DNA of 64,000 nucleotides from BOKV01 sp041397525 (GTDB lineage: Bacteria > Pseudomonadota > Alphaproteobacteria > Rhizobiales > Rhizobiaceae). The position numbers were made by a program, and so were the translations under genes. A model generated the notes under the pieces. That model was given only the letters and a program-made list of their open reading frames with translations. It did no database searches and was not told the origin of the DNA. Positions 16,821 through 25,663 of this stretch are shown one piece after another. The stretch is from NCBI GenBank assembly GCA_041397525.1, contig JAWKWL010000006.1:62001-126000 (forward strand), in the 5' to 3' direction. The stretch's first letter is position 1; every line of letters starts with the position of its first letter.

Positions 16821-18562
16821 TTTGTGCCTCCGGCATAGACTGCCTGAACGTCGGGGTTGCTGCGCACCTTTTCGAACGTGTCAAAGGCAAGAACCTGCCC
16901 CAGATGCATGACAATAACCTTGTCGGAGATCGCTTCGACAATGCTCATGTCGTGTTCGATGACGATAACCAGGCCACCTGTATCCGCCTGATATTCCCGC
17001 ACCAGATTGGTCATCAATGCCGTTTCATCGGAAGAGAGACCGGCGCAAGGTTCATCCAGCAACAGTACCTGCGGTTCCGCCGCGATGGTCATGGCGAATT
17101 CCAGAAACTGGCGGTGACCTTGTGGCAGGTGTTCGACCGGTTGCACGATCCCTTCGTGCAGCGGAACCGAAGAGTGCGCAAGCATGCCGGAGAGGGACCT
17201 CGATCGCCATTGGCAAGTCGAAGGGCGGAAAAGATCAACGAGCCGTGCCCGGTTCGCCATCATGGCAATCGCCAGATTCTCGGATACGCTCATGGAGAAG
17301 AACACCGAAGGGACCTGCAGCTTCCGACCTATTCCGCTGTGCAACGCCATGTAGGGTGGTCTTGAGTCGATGGCATGTTCACCAAGCACTATCTTGCCGC
17401 TCGTCACGCGAAGATTGCCGGTGACTGTGTTGAGCGTACTTGTCTTACCAGCCCCGTTCGGACCAATAACGCTGACAATACCCTTGGCCGGGGTTTCGAA
17501 GGAAACGCGGTTCAGAATGCGTACAACGCCGATTTTCAGATGAACATCTTCAAAACGAAGTGGACCCGTCAAACCGGCTGACTTTGTTGGCGGGGCGGCA
17601 ATGTACCCTGGCTGCCTGCCGACCCTTTCGGGCCATATATGCCGGTAAGCAGTTTCCAGTAGTTCCGCGATCCCGCCGGGCGCCTTCAACACGACGAGAA
17701 TGAAAGCGACAGCCATGCAAAGTTCCCAATATGGGAAACTGTCGCGCAATTCAGCCGATGCCCAACCGACGATCACCGCACCGATCAGCGGGCCGAGCAC
17801 GTGGATTCGGCCCCCGACTGCTGTCAGAATCACCAACTCGGCCGACAGGCCAAATCCCATTGACGTCGGCGTCACAATCCCCTGATGCGAGGCAAACAGC
17901 CCCCCGGCCAAGGCTGCAATGGCAGCTGACAAGGCAAAGGCCGCCCCTTTGACGACATGGGTCGGGAAGCCGAGCAATTGCAGCCGGGGTTCGTTGTCGG
18001 CAACCGCCCTGGCAACAAGATTGGCAGGGAGCCGGTTCAACACAAAAAGAAGCAGGCTGACCACAACCGTCGCGGCAACGATGACGTAGTAATATCCATC
18101 GAACAGGTCGATATTGCCGAGGCTCGGATACCCGCTCATCCCGTTGAACCCGCCGGTCAAATCTGTAGCGGTTCCTGCGATCTGTTCGCCGATCATGACA
18201 AGGGCCAGTGTGATCAACGAGAAATACGGCCCGCTTTCGTTTCGGCCCCGGAAAATCAGCGCGGCCAAGGCAAAGGCAAACACGGAAATTGCAATCAGCA
18301 CGGCAGCAGCAAGGAACAGATCCAGAACCAGACCGTTTCCTGCGCGAAGGGTTATGGCCGTCAAATAGGCGGCGATGCCGAAGAACAGGGCCTGCCCGAG
18401 CGGCAGCACTCCGGTTTTGCCCCAGAGAAAGCCGATCCCTTGAGCGGCGATGCCGTAGATCAGGTAGAGCCCGATCTGGTAGGCCAAGAAATCCCCGAAT
18501 AGCTCGGGGATCATCAACAGGACCACCAGGAGCAGACTAACGGGAAGAAGAACGGATACCAT
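16817..18562 (-). CDS. Fused ABC permease-ATPase (LivM-LivG type)
   Basis: A 581-residue fusion. Residues 1 to about 310 form a LivM-type permease with 8-9 membrane helices. From about 335 on there is a LivG-type ATPase with Walker A GPNGAGKT near 365-373, signature region HLPQGHRQFLEFAM and Walker B VLLLDEPCAGLS. The signature LSGGQ is replaced by a divergent LPQGH, which is common in this ATPase branch. It overlaps LivH by 26 bp at its start. Fusion ensures equal amounts of channel and motor. Confidence 0.9.
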   Translation of the reverse strand: MVSVLLPVSLLLVVLLMIPELFGDFLAYQIGLYLIYGIAAQGIGFLWGKTGVLPLGQALFFGIAAYLTAITLRAGNGLVLDLFLAAAVLIAISVFAFALAALIFRGRNESGPYFSLITLALVMIGEQIAGTATDLTGGFNGMSGYPSLGNIDLFDGYYYVIVAATVVVSLLLFVLNRLPANLVARAVADNEPRLQLLGFPTHVVKGAAFALSAAIAALAGGLFASHQGIVTPTSMGFGLSAELVILTAVGGRIHVLGPLIGAVIVGWASAELRDSFPYWELCMAVAFILVVLKAPGGIAELLETAYRHIWPERVGRQPGYIAAPPTKSAGLTGPLRFEDVHLKIGVVRILNRVSFETPAKGIVSVIGPNGAGKTSTLNTVTGNLRVTSGKIVLGEHAIDSRPPYMALHSGIGRKLQVPSVFFSMSVSENLAIAMMANRARLVDLFRPSTCQWRSRSLSGMLAHSSVPLHEGIVQPVEHLPQGHRQFLEFAMTIAAEPQVLLLDEPCAGLSSDETALMTNLVREYQADTGGLVIVIEHDMSIVEAISDKVIVMHLGQVLAFDTFEKVRSNPDVQAVYAGGTK

Positions 18563-19385
18563 CGGGCTTCAACCAGAGAAACAAAATAGAAAGAGTGAGA
18601 ACTGCCAGATAACCGTAAGTCTGGTTGGCGATGGCTCCGAGAAGAGATTGCGTACCCGCAATAATGCCTGCACCGATGCCCAACCCCTCAAGACTGCCGA
18701 GACCACCGACCACCAGGGCGAAGAACGACCGGACAAGATAATCCAGCCCCATCATGGGTTCGATACGAATGGTGGGCGCGAGGATCAGCCCGGCTAGTCC
18801 GGCGGTGACGCAACCGAAAACGAAGGCTCCGGCCGACAGGCGGGCGGTGTTGATACCGATGGCTTCGGCCAGTTCCGGGTTGCCGACCATTGCCTTGATA
18901 CGGATGGCGACCCTGGATCTGGTATTCCACCAGTAAAGCGCGGCAAACCCGGCAATGATCCCGATGACGACAGCTATGCGATAGGCTGGGTAATCAGCGC
19001 CGAGAACATGGAGTGTGCCCGCCAGGGGAGGGCTGACGGATTGATAGCCACGTCCAAAAATCAACTCCACCGCTTCGCGTAGTAGAATGGCAATTCCCCA
19101 TGTGGCCAGAAGGCTGTCGAACATGCGGCCATAAAGGTGCCGAATAATGAGCCGCTCCAGAACAAACGCTGTAAAAGTCACTGTCAGGAGACATACCGGG
19201 ATTGTTAGCCAGTCGGGCAGGCCCAAAGATGATGTGATGACCGGGGCATACGCCCCGATCATCACGAATTCCCCATGCGCCATGTTCATGATCCTGAGTT
19301 TGCCGAACACGATGGCAAGCCCCAGGGCAACGAGCGCCAATGTGCAGATTTGCCAGGCAAGGTTAAGGACAAGAACCGGCGACAT
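18537..19385 (-). CDS. livH: ABC transporter permease, branched-chain amino acid type (LivH-like)
   Basis: A 282-residue inner membrane protein with about eight helices. The LivH signature is visible as KLRIMNMAHGEFVMIGAYA near residues 31-49, and GLGSLEGLGIGAGIIAG is near 230-250. The ATG at 19385, 10 bp after the receptor stop, is preferred over an in-frame start 28 codons upstream inside the receptor gene. Confidence 0.9.
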   Translation of the reverse strand: MSPVLVLNLAWQICTLALVALGLAIVFGKLRIMNMAHGEFVMIGAYAPVITSSLGLPDWLTIPVCLLTVTFTAFVLERLIIRHLYGRMFDSLLATWGIAILLREAVELIFGRGYQSVSPPLAGTLHVLGADYPAYRIAVVIGIIAGFAALYWWNTRSRVAIRIKAMVGNPELAEAIGINTARLSAGAFVFGCVTAGLAGLILAPTIRIEPMMGLDYLVRSFFALVVGGLGSLEGLGIGAGIIAGTQSLLGAIANQTYGYLAVLTLSILFLWLKPDGIRSSSR

Positions 19386-19395
19386 GGGTGGGAGG

Positions 19396-20544
19396 TCAGT
19401 TTGCGCAGGCTTCTGACGAAGCCACACTGTCAAACGATGTGACGATGTCGAATGCCCCACCGCTGCCATTGGCCAGATAGATGGTCTGCGCCATGTGTCG
19501 CCCGGTCAGGGTGTTGTCGCCACGGGGCGTGCTCCATGTGGTGCCTTCGGCAGCTGCGTCCATGGCCGCAACATCCAGGCTTCCTGCCTTGTTGGCGAGC
19601 GCGGCCAGCAGCATCAAGCCTTCGTAGGCTGACTCGCCCAGATTGTTCAGTACCGGAGCATCTCCACCGAACTTGGCCGCATAGTCAGCCGCGAACCTGG
19701 CAGCGGCGTCCGTCTTGATGGAGGCGAAGTAGCCAGCCGATGAGTAGAGCCGGTTCGCGTTGTCGGCACCAATGCCAGCAAGGGTATTCTCCTCGATCAG
19801 GGTTCCCAGGCGGATCGCCTGTTTGTCCAGACCGAACCCGGAGAAGCTGACGTTGAAGCCTACCGAACCGCCGCCCACAAGCGTGATCAGCACCGCGTCA
19901 GCGCCACTCTCCTTGATGCGCTGAAGCGACGAGTCGAACTCCGTAACCGTGAACGGCACGTATTCCTCTCCGACAACTTCGCCACCGGCGGCGGCAATGT
20001 AGCCTTTCGCCAGGGCATTGGTATCGCGCGGCCAGTTGTAATCGTGCCCGATCAGATACCATTTCGAGGCCCCTTCCTGCTCGGCAAGATAAGGGATGAC
20101 CGGGGCAAGCTGCTGGCTAGGCGTTTCGCCTGTCACGTAGAGGCCCGCCGCACAGGATTTACCTTCATAGACCGGGGTGTAGACATAGGGAACCTGGCCG
20201 TCGAACCGTCCGATCAGAGCCTCACGCACGGCCGAGTCATGCATGCCGACAAAAGCCTGGACGCCTTCGCCCTTCCAGAGCCGCAAAGCCGCCTGGGAAG
20301 CTTCCGCTGGCGGGACGCCGACATCGGCGAAGACCAGTTCGATCTTCTCACCGTTGATGCCACCGCTGGCGTTGATCCTTGCTGCGGCCAATGTAGCCGA
20401 GTTGCGCGTGGATGGGCCAAAAAGGCCAGCCGGACCGGAATCCGGCACAAGCATACCGATTTTGATGTCTGCAGCAGCGGACACCGCGCCAAGGGCCAGA
20501 GCCACAGCAGCACTTGCCAAGAGTTTGGTTGTTGATTTCAACAT
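19396..20544 (-). CDS. ABC transporter substrate-binding protein (amide/urea/branched-chain type)
   Basis: A 382-residue periplasmic receptor with signal peptide (cleavage near residue 25, after VSAAA). IKIGMLVPDSGPAG opens the mature protein, INGEKIELVFADVGVPPAEA follows, and YLIGHDYNWPRD is of the type seen in AmiC/UrtA-like receptors for amides and urea. GGGAGGAATTC stands before the ATG. The gene is 28 bp after an amidase gene, so the ligand may be an amide. The exact ligand is open. Confidence 0.88.
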   Translation of the reverse strand: MLKSTTKLLASAAVALALGAVSAAADIKIGMLVPDSGPAGLFGPSTRNSATLAAARINASGGINGEKIELVFADVGVPPAEASQAALRLWKGEGVQAFVGMHDSAVREALIGRFDGQVPYVYTPVYEGKSCAAGLYVTGETPSQQLAPVIPYLAEQEGASKWYLIGHDYNWPRDTNALAKGYIAAAGGEVVGEEYVPFTVTEFDSSLQRIKESGADAVLITLVGGGSVGFNVSFSGFGLDKQAIRLGTLIEENTLAGIGADNANRLYSSAGYFASIKTDAAARFAADYAAKFGGDAPVLNNLGESAYEGLMLLAALANKAGSLDVAAMDAAAEGTTWSTPRGDNTLTGRHMAQTIYLANGSGGAFDIVTSFDSVASSEACAN

Positions 20545-20572
20545 GAATTCCTCCCTTTGCTGAAAGAGGCGT

Positions 20573-21955
20573 CTATTGAGCCATTGCTTTTTCTGCGGCC
20601 CGTGCCAGGGCCAGCAGCGATTTGTCCTTGCCGGGCAAGGCATCGAACTCGATACCGACCGGAAGACCGGACGAAACCGGGCATGGAAGCGAAATGCCTG
20701 GAGCACCGATATTCGATCCAAGGTCGGTGTTGCGGATATAGGTCGGAAAGGTCGGAACCTGGCCGCCGTTCAGTGTGACGGTTTCGTCCTCGCCGATGGG
20801 CCTGGCCGGCAGGGGTGTCGTCGGGAAGACAATTGCATCCAGTCCATTCTCCTCGAAGACCTGCCTGTAAATCTGCCGCATAGCCGGACGGTGTACATCC
20901 ATGGCCGCGCGGTAGACGACTTCCGGCATCGCGCCGTCGCCAAGCTGGCTACTGATGGCCACTGCAACATCTGGCGATCCGATGCCGGCCACCAGTGCGT
21001 CGAACGACACCTCCGGGGCGTGCCTGGCCAGGTAAGCTGGCAGATCACGCATGACCTCATAAAAGACGACGGGGAAACTGAAGGCTTCGTTGTGCGGCCA
21101 GACCGGTTCAAGGCTGACGTCTACGAGCTTGGCCCCGGCAGCCGACAGCATCGAAAGTTGTGCCTCGACTTCCTTTGCGACTACCGGATCGAGATTCTCA
21201 AAGAACATCTGCCGGGGAACGCCCAATGTCATATCGGCAAGGTCGGCATTTCCGATTTCCGCACTGTCACCGGACAGCACGCTGTCAAACAGGGCAATAT
21301 CGCGAACGCTGCGGGCCAGGGGGCCAACGGTATCGCGGGTATGCGAGATAGGGACAACGCCATCGCTGTCATAGCGCCCGGAAGTCGGGCGGAAGCCGAT
21401 GATCCCGCAAAGAGCAGCAGGAATGCGACATGATCCGCCGGTATCGGTGCCCAATCCTGCAGGAAATATCCCGGCCGCAATGGCCGCAGCAGTGCCGCCT
21501 GATGAGCCGCCTGGGACCATGGCGGGGTCAACCGGATTGTGGATTGCTCCAGTGACAGCATTGTTTGACGTTATGCCAAACGCCAGTTCGTGCATCCCTG
21601 CCTTGGCACCAATGAATCCGCCCGCTTGAATGATGCGCCGAACGGCGCCGGCGTCCGTTGCCGGAGTATGCCCCAACAGCGCTCTGGTCCCACCTGAAGT
21701 TGGATAAGTCGTGGTGTTGATATTGTCCTTTGCCACAACCGGAAGGCCAGCCAGTGCTCCCCCCGGACGGGCGTTGTAGGTATTCATTGCTGCCTGGACG
21801 ACATACCTGGCATCGAAACTCTGCAGGGCATTCAGTTTCGCGTGTTTAGCAGCGCGGTCTGCCAGAGCCTCGGCATATTCAGCAGGAGAAACTGCGCCAT
21901 CCCTGATCGCAGCTACCGCAGCAACCGCATCCAAATGCTCCAAATCCAACGCCAT
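20573..21955 (-). CDS. Amidase signature family hydrolase
   Basis: A 460-residue enzyme that hydrolyses an amide to acid and ammonia. The Ser-cisSer-Lys triad is complete: K76 in PVVAKDN, S151 in PGGSSGGT and the nucleophile S175 in GTDTGGSCRIPA. No signal peptide. It is the second gene of the leftward operon, between the LuxR-type regulator and the receptor of the ABC importer, so it probably acts on the imported amide. Indoleacetamide, mandelamide or aryl amide hydrolases are the closest-looking named groups. Confidence 0.9.
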   Translation of the reverse strand: MALDLEHLDAVAAVAAIRDGAVSPAEYAEALADRAAKHAKLNALQSFDARYVVQAAMNTYNARPGGALAGLPVVAKDNINTTTYPTSGGTRALLGHTPATDAGAVRRIIQAGGFIGAKAGMHELAFGITSNNAVTGAIHNPVDPAMVPGGSSGGTAAAIAAGIFPAGLGTDTGGSCRIPAALCGIIGFRPTSGRYDSDGVVPISHTRDTVGPLARSVRDIALFDSVLSGDSAEIGNADLADMTLGVPRQMFFENLDPVVAKEVEAQLSMLSAAGAKLVDVSLEPVWPHNEAFSFPVVFYEVMRDLPAYLARHAPEVSFDALVAGIGSPDVAVAISSQLGDGAMPEVVYRAAMDVHRPAMRQIYRQVFEENGLDAIVFPTTPLPARPIGEDETVTLNGGQVPTFPTYIRNTDLGSNIGAPGISLPCPVSSGLPVGIEFDALPGKDKSLLALARAAEKAMAQ

Positions 21956-22014
21956 CCCTGCCTCCCGGATACTTTGGAGTCAGGATAGGGTTTAGCCGGA
22001 TCGCAAGCCTATCA

Positions 22015-22773
22015 TCACAAATGATGATTTTTCTCAGCCAGGAACCGGGCCAGTTGTGTACGCCGGTTGAGACCGGATTTTCTGAAAATGGACGCGATAT
22101 GCGACCGGAGCGTCGGCTTGGAAAATCCGAGCTTCCCGCAGATTTCATCGTCGGTGAGACCGGTGATCAACAGGTCTGCAACTTCAGCTTCCCTCACCGT
22201 AAAACCCAAATCATCCGCGATCTGGGCAAAGCGGCGGGATGGCATTTGCTGAACGGAACTCCGGGCACGGATCAGTGCATTGACGAGGCTTGGTCCCACG
22301 GCATCCACGATCAGCGCATCGCGTGGTGTGAAGTCTTCCCTGTTCGCCCCACGCCATATCCGCAGGTCCCCAATGTTATCTCCTCGATCATATGCGAAAT
22401 AGTTCATGCCGTAACACAGGCCATCCTGTTTCAGAAAATCGTTGAAGAACTCGGTCTTGACCAGGCGGTCATGGCGCATGACCTCGCTAACCGGAGTGGC
22501 CTTCTTGCGCTTTTGCAGCGTCGGCGTGATCGGGTCGTGAAACTGGAAATAGCCTTCGTATCGTCGCAGATTGTCGTCGGTCATGTTGATCTGGACGCAG
22601 GACACGAATTTCTGTGAATCCTCATCCCAGACATAGGAGGCGAAATAGTCTGCCTTGAGAAGATCGAGCATCTTCTGGCCAACGCGCCGCCGGACCTCGG
22701 AATGGTCAAATTCGCCACTCAGGTCGCGCATGATCGAGAAGATCAGATTGGCTTCTTCGTCGGTTAGATTCAT
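22015..22773 (-). CDS. LuxR-family transcriptional regulator
   Basis: A 252-residue protein with a GAF/PAS-like N-terminal region and a C-terminal LuxR helix-turn-helix: FTVREAEVADLLITGLTDDEICGKL followed by SKPTLRSHIASIFRKSGL (about 195-240). The ATG at 22773 has GGAAG in front; a longer reading would add 50 residues without sense. It is 59 bp upstream of the amidase on the same strand and is the likely activator of the amidase-importer operon. No receiver domain is seen, so it is not a standard response regulator. Confidence 0.85.
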   Translation of the reverse strand: MNLTDEEANLIFSIMRDLSGEFDHSEVRRRVGQKMLDLLKADYFASYVWDEDSQKFVSCVQINMTDDNLRRYEGYFQFHDPITPTLQKRKKATPVSEVMRHDRLVKTEFFNDFLKQDGLCYGMNYFAYDRGDNIGDLRIWRGANREDFTPRDALIVDAVGPSLVNALIRARSSVQQMPSRRFAQIADDLGFTVREAEVADLLITGLTDDEICGKLGFSKPTLRSHIASIFRKSGLNRRTQLARFLAEKNHHL

Positions 22774-23188
22774 GGCTTCCAAAGCTAGACTGTGTTGGCC
22801 GGATTGTCTCAATAACATGTCAGTTCGGCAAGGGTTGCATGAAAACGCACCCGAGCATGTTTCTTCGGACCTTCCAACAATCGCCCAAACGATGTCATTT
22901 GCGCTTGTGCAGCGAAGGCTCACCTTTCAGCGTTGTGACAGTTGGCCACCTTGCAGCAAACGGCCATTTCTCACCGGCACCGCTGGAAAACTCGAACATG
23001 CAAAATCCGACGGGAAAACCAGGATACTGAGGCGGAATTGCCGCCCGCTTGAAACCGCATTCCGGCATTGCGCCAATTCCGAGATCAGTTTCTACACAAC
23101 CGACACGCCCGCGTCCCAGACCCTCTTTTTCAACAGTCCGCCCCATCGCTGCCCAATGGGTGATTTGCGCCCCACTGCGCGGGGGTCG
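22774..23188. other. 415-bp gap without a supported gene
   Basis: None of the open frames here resembles a protein family. It contains the promoter side of the LuxR-type gene and leads into gene remnants to the right. Loss of flanking gene parts suggests that it is decayed coding DNA. Confidence 0.5.
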
Positions 23189-23348
23189 CTAACTGTCAAA
23201 TCCCGGGTCAGAACGAGGCCGGTGAAGTCCTCCGTCCAACAGGATGTTCTGTCCGGTCAGATATCCGGAACTTGCGGCGCAGAGAAAGGCGCAGGCCCTG
23301 GCTGGACCCGCATACGATTGCCGATTTTCCTTTCAGTCCCAAATCCAT
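23189..23348 (-). pseudogene. Short-chain dehydrogenase remnant with internal deletion
   Basis: The start reads MDLGLKGKSAIVCGSSQGL, the N-terminal nucleotide-binding segment of a short-chain dehydrogenase. After this, a different frame reads AFLCAASSGYLTGQNILLDGGL, the conserved C-terminal strand and cofactor loop, and ends at TAG (23189-23191). The middle of the protein, about 200 residues with the catalytic Tyr-x3-Lys, is missing. This is a clean join of both ends by deletion, so the gene is dead. Confidence 0.85.
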
Positions 23349-23360
23349 GACATGTCGCCA

Positions 23361-23393
23361 AAAGAAAACGCACCGCCCCAAGGGAGCGGTGCG
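23361..23393 (-). terminator. Rho-independent terminator of the lost binding-protein gene
   Basis: An 8-bp stem CGCACCGC/GCGGTGCG (23369-23376 with 23386-23393) with a 9-base loop. On the minus strand it is followed by TTTTCTTTT. It lies 22 bp after the stop of the binding-protein remnant and just before the dead dehydrogenase start. Confidence 0.75.
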
Positions 23394-23415
23394 CATTTTG
23401 ACTCTCAGTCCAGTT

Positions 23416-23640
23416 TCATGGTTCGACCCAGACGCCGTCCTCGAGTTGCATGACGATGCCGCCCATCGAGGGGATACGGTTCTCGTCGAAGCTGAGCGTG
23501 CCCTGGCCCATCGCTACCGGCAGGCCTGAGGTTGTCGCCCAAAGGTCAGGCACCTTTCGTTCCTGCAAAACTCCGTGCGCATTGAACATATGCTCGGTGG
23601 CTATTGGCAATTGGAAGCTCTGAGCTCCTATTTTGTGCAT
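23416..23640 (-). pseudogene. C-terminal remnant of an ABC substrate-binding protein
   Basis: The last 40-45 residues (GLPVAMGQGTLSFDENR then GGIVMQLEDGVWVEP) match the usual end of branched-chain amino acid type receptors, where a GT-SFDEN turn is followed by a terminal strand. The upstream part of the frame does not continue the family and overlaps the start of the divergent glycosylase-like gene. About 90 percent of the gene is lost. Confidence 0.7.
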
Positions 23641-23678
23641 ATCCTCACCAACCTCGGTGGCACCTCAAGGCGAAACAG

Positions 23679-24371
23679 ATGCGCAAGTTCGATGAAATTC
23701 TGGCAATCGCAGTGGAGAGGCATGGTGGGCTGGATAGGGTTGAGGCGCGAATTCCGACCGTCGCGACCCGTACCGAACTGGAAGCTCGCCCCGCCGACCG
23801 TTGGCTCTCCGAAATGACACGTCATGTTTTCAACGCCGGGTTCAGCCGGAAGGTGATCCGCGAAAAATGGCCGGAATTCGAAACGGCTTTCTATGGATTC
23901 GACCCCCGAAGATGCGCGGCGATGAGCGATGCATGGCTGGACGAATTGATGAAGGACACCCGGATTGTGCGGAATGGCGCGCGCATACAATCGGTCCAGC
24001 GCAACGCAGTTTTCGTGCTGGACGAGGTGGAACGGCACGGCAGTTTCGGCGCCTTCCTCGCGTCATGGAAACCTGCTGATTTCACCAAACTTCTCATTTA
24101 CCTGCAACGGAATGGCGACCGGCTTGGCGACAAGACGGCCCAGTATTACCTGCGCGAAACCGGGGTGGATGCCTTTGTCTTGTCTTTCGACGTACTCAAG
24201 CGACTGTCGCTGGAAGGGGTTACGGACAAGCTTCCCACTTCCCACACCCAACGGGAGGTGATCCAGCGGGCGTTCGACACCTGGGCAGCGCAATCGGGCA
24301 AATCATTGACCTATATCAGTCGCGTTCTTGCAATGAGCGTCGAAAGCGACCGCGTACCGCGTACTGGCTGA
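23679..24371 (+). CDS. DNA-3-methyladenine glycosylase I-like protein
   Basis: A 230-residue protein of the helix-hairpin-helix 3-methyladenine glycosylase I group, which removes alkylated bases from DNA. Visible segments are HVFNAGFSRKVIREKWPEFETAF (about 47-70, split), FDPRRCAAMSDAWLDELMKDTRIVRN and KTAQYYLRETGVDAFVLS near 165-185. The ATG at 23679 fits the family; 25 residues upstream in the frame have no sense. It is followed by a PPOX-family gene after 32 bp. Whether it keeps glycosylase activity cannot be judged. Confidence 0.8.
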   Translation: MRKFDEILAIAVERHGGLDRVEARIPTVATRTELEARPADRWLSEMTRHVFNAGFSRKVIREKWPEFETAFYGFDPRRCAAMSDAWLDELMKDTRIVRNGARIQSVQRNAVFVLDEVERHGSFGAFLASWKPADFTKLLIYLQRNGDRLGDKTAQYYLRETGVDAFVLSFDVLKRLSLEGVTDKLPTSHTQREVIQRAFDTWAAQSGKSLTYISRVLAMSVESDRVPRTG

Positions 24372-24403
24372 GACACCAGCCGACTTGACATGGAGAGTAG
24401 GCG

Positions 24404-25318
24404 ATGAAGAACACATCTTTTCATGACGGGGAAAGACACATCCAGGTCCTGACCGGAGAGGACAGGATTGCCAACCGCAACAGTCGGTTCATCCGGGAAA
24501 CACTTGTGGCGGGTAGCGAACGGATGCTTGGGATGGCAACCTCGCTCAATATTTCTGTCAGTGATGTCGAGGCGAATGTCTGGTCTTTTGTTGCGATTGG
24601 TGCGCCGGGGCTTATCCGGCGATTGGACGACAAAACCGCATTCCTTGACCGGAAGGTAATGACTGCGCCCGACGCTCTCTGGCCACTGCTTGAACCTGGT
24701 GCCGGGATCGGGCTGGTAGCCATGGATCTGACAAGTGCGCGTCGATTTCGCATCAATGGCAAGATTGGTGAGGTGACCGGCGATGGCATTTCGGTCCATG
24801 TATCGCAGACCTGCCCAAACTGCCCGAAATACATCCAGCAACGGCTGCCGGTGCGGGAACATGCCTATGCGGATGTCACTTTCGCACAGGGCACAGCGCT
24901 TGATCAGGCAGCAACCGATCTGATCAAGCGGTCGGACACATTCTTTGTAGCCAGCCGAAGCGCGGATGGCGATCATGATGCAAGCCATCGCGGCGGTATG
25001 CCCGGTTTTGTTACAATTGAAGGCAACACGCTGACGGTGCCCGACTATTTCGGCAACTCGATGTTCATGACTCTTGGCAACTTTTGCCAAAACCCGGCAG
25101 CGGGGCTGACATTTGTGGATTTTGAGTCTGGTGCGCAGTTGAACCTGACCGGTCGGGTATCAATTGCATTCGACGACGCGACCGCGCATGATGGGAGCGG
25201 TGGCCGGTTTTGGACTTTCGACGTGACAAATTGGCGATATGTACCATTCCGGCCGACGCCCGCCTGGCATCTTCAAGCCTATTCGCAATTCAACCCGACG
25301 GCACTTTCGGTTAAATGA
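24404..25318 (+). CDS. Pyridoxamine 5'-phosphate oxidase-family protein
   Basis: A 304-residue protein with a split-barrel flavin-binding fold of the PPOX type. Key segments are CPNCPKYIQQR (about 145-155), FFVASRSADGDHDASHRGGMPGFV (split, about 184-208), and NSMFMTLGNFCQNPAAGLTFVDF near 223-245. Such proteins bind FMN, F420 or heme; the specific role is not known. GGAGAGTAGGCG precedes the ATG. The gene likely shares a transcript with the glycosylase-like gene. Confidence 0.8.
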   Translation: MKNTSFHDGERHIQVLTGEDRIANRNSRFIRETLVAGSERMLGMATSLNISVSDVEANVWSFVAIGAPGLIRRLDDKTAFLDRKVMTAPDALWPLLEPGAGIGLVAMDLTSARRFRINGKIGEVTGDGISVHVSQTCPNCPKYIQQRLPVREHAYADVTFAQGTALDQAATDLIKRSDTFFVASRSADGDHDASHRGGMPGFVTIEGNTLTVPDYFGNSMFMTLGNFCQNPAAGLTFVDFESGAQLNLTGRVSIAFDDATAHDGSGGRFWTFDVTNWRYVPFRPTPAWHLQAYSQFNPTALSVK

Positions 25319-25663
25319 CCGTCCCGCACCAAGGCTCACGGATCCACTTTGGTGTCGGGGGGTTTTCCCTTGGCCTTTACGGAACGCGCGGAGGCCCGCA
25401 ACAGCAGCACAGTGTTTGCTTGGCTCAGGTCGATCGGACTGGACGCAATTGAACTGCAGATGACCTATGGCCCGCGCATGCGGCCTTCAGTTTGTCATGA
25501 ATATCGGCAACTCGCACTGGAGTTCGGCATTCGCAGGCTTGATGGTCGGTTCATTGTGATCTCGGAAACCCTGAATTCGCAGGAACGCGGCGCCATGCGC
25601 CTGCGTGATCTTTATGTTGAAGGCAGCCGGTCTGCTCAGGCTCCTCATGATATGGCACCATAG
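25315..25663 (+). pseudogene. Frameshifted and truncated TIM-barrel (endonuclease IV-like) gene
   Basis: The ATG at 25315 overlaps the PPOX gene stop and gives RIHFGVGGF, then loses the frame at a run of six G (25356-25362 region). One frame over, the protein continues as PLAFTERAEARNSSTVFAWLRSIGLDAIELQMTYGPRM (split), which resembles the start of AP-endonuclease IV/xylose-isomerase type barrels. It stops after about 115 residues, where intact relatives need about 270. One G fewer would restore the frame, but the C-terminal two thirds are absent. Confidence 0.7.

Noticed and set aside
22774..23188. Possible gene of 231 residues on the plus strand over the LuxR gene start and this gap
   Set aside because: It is mostly antisense to the LuxR-type gene and the dehydrogenase remnant and shows no family features.
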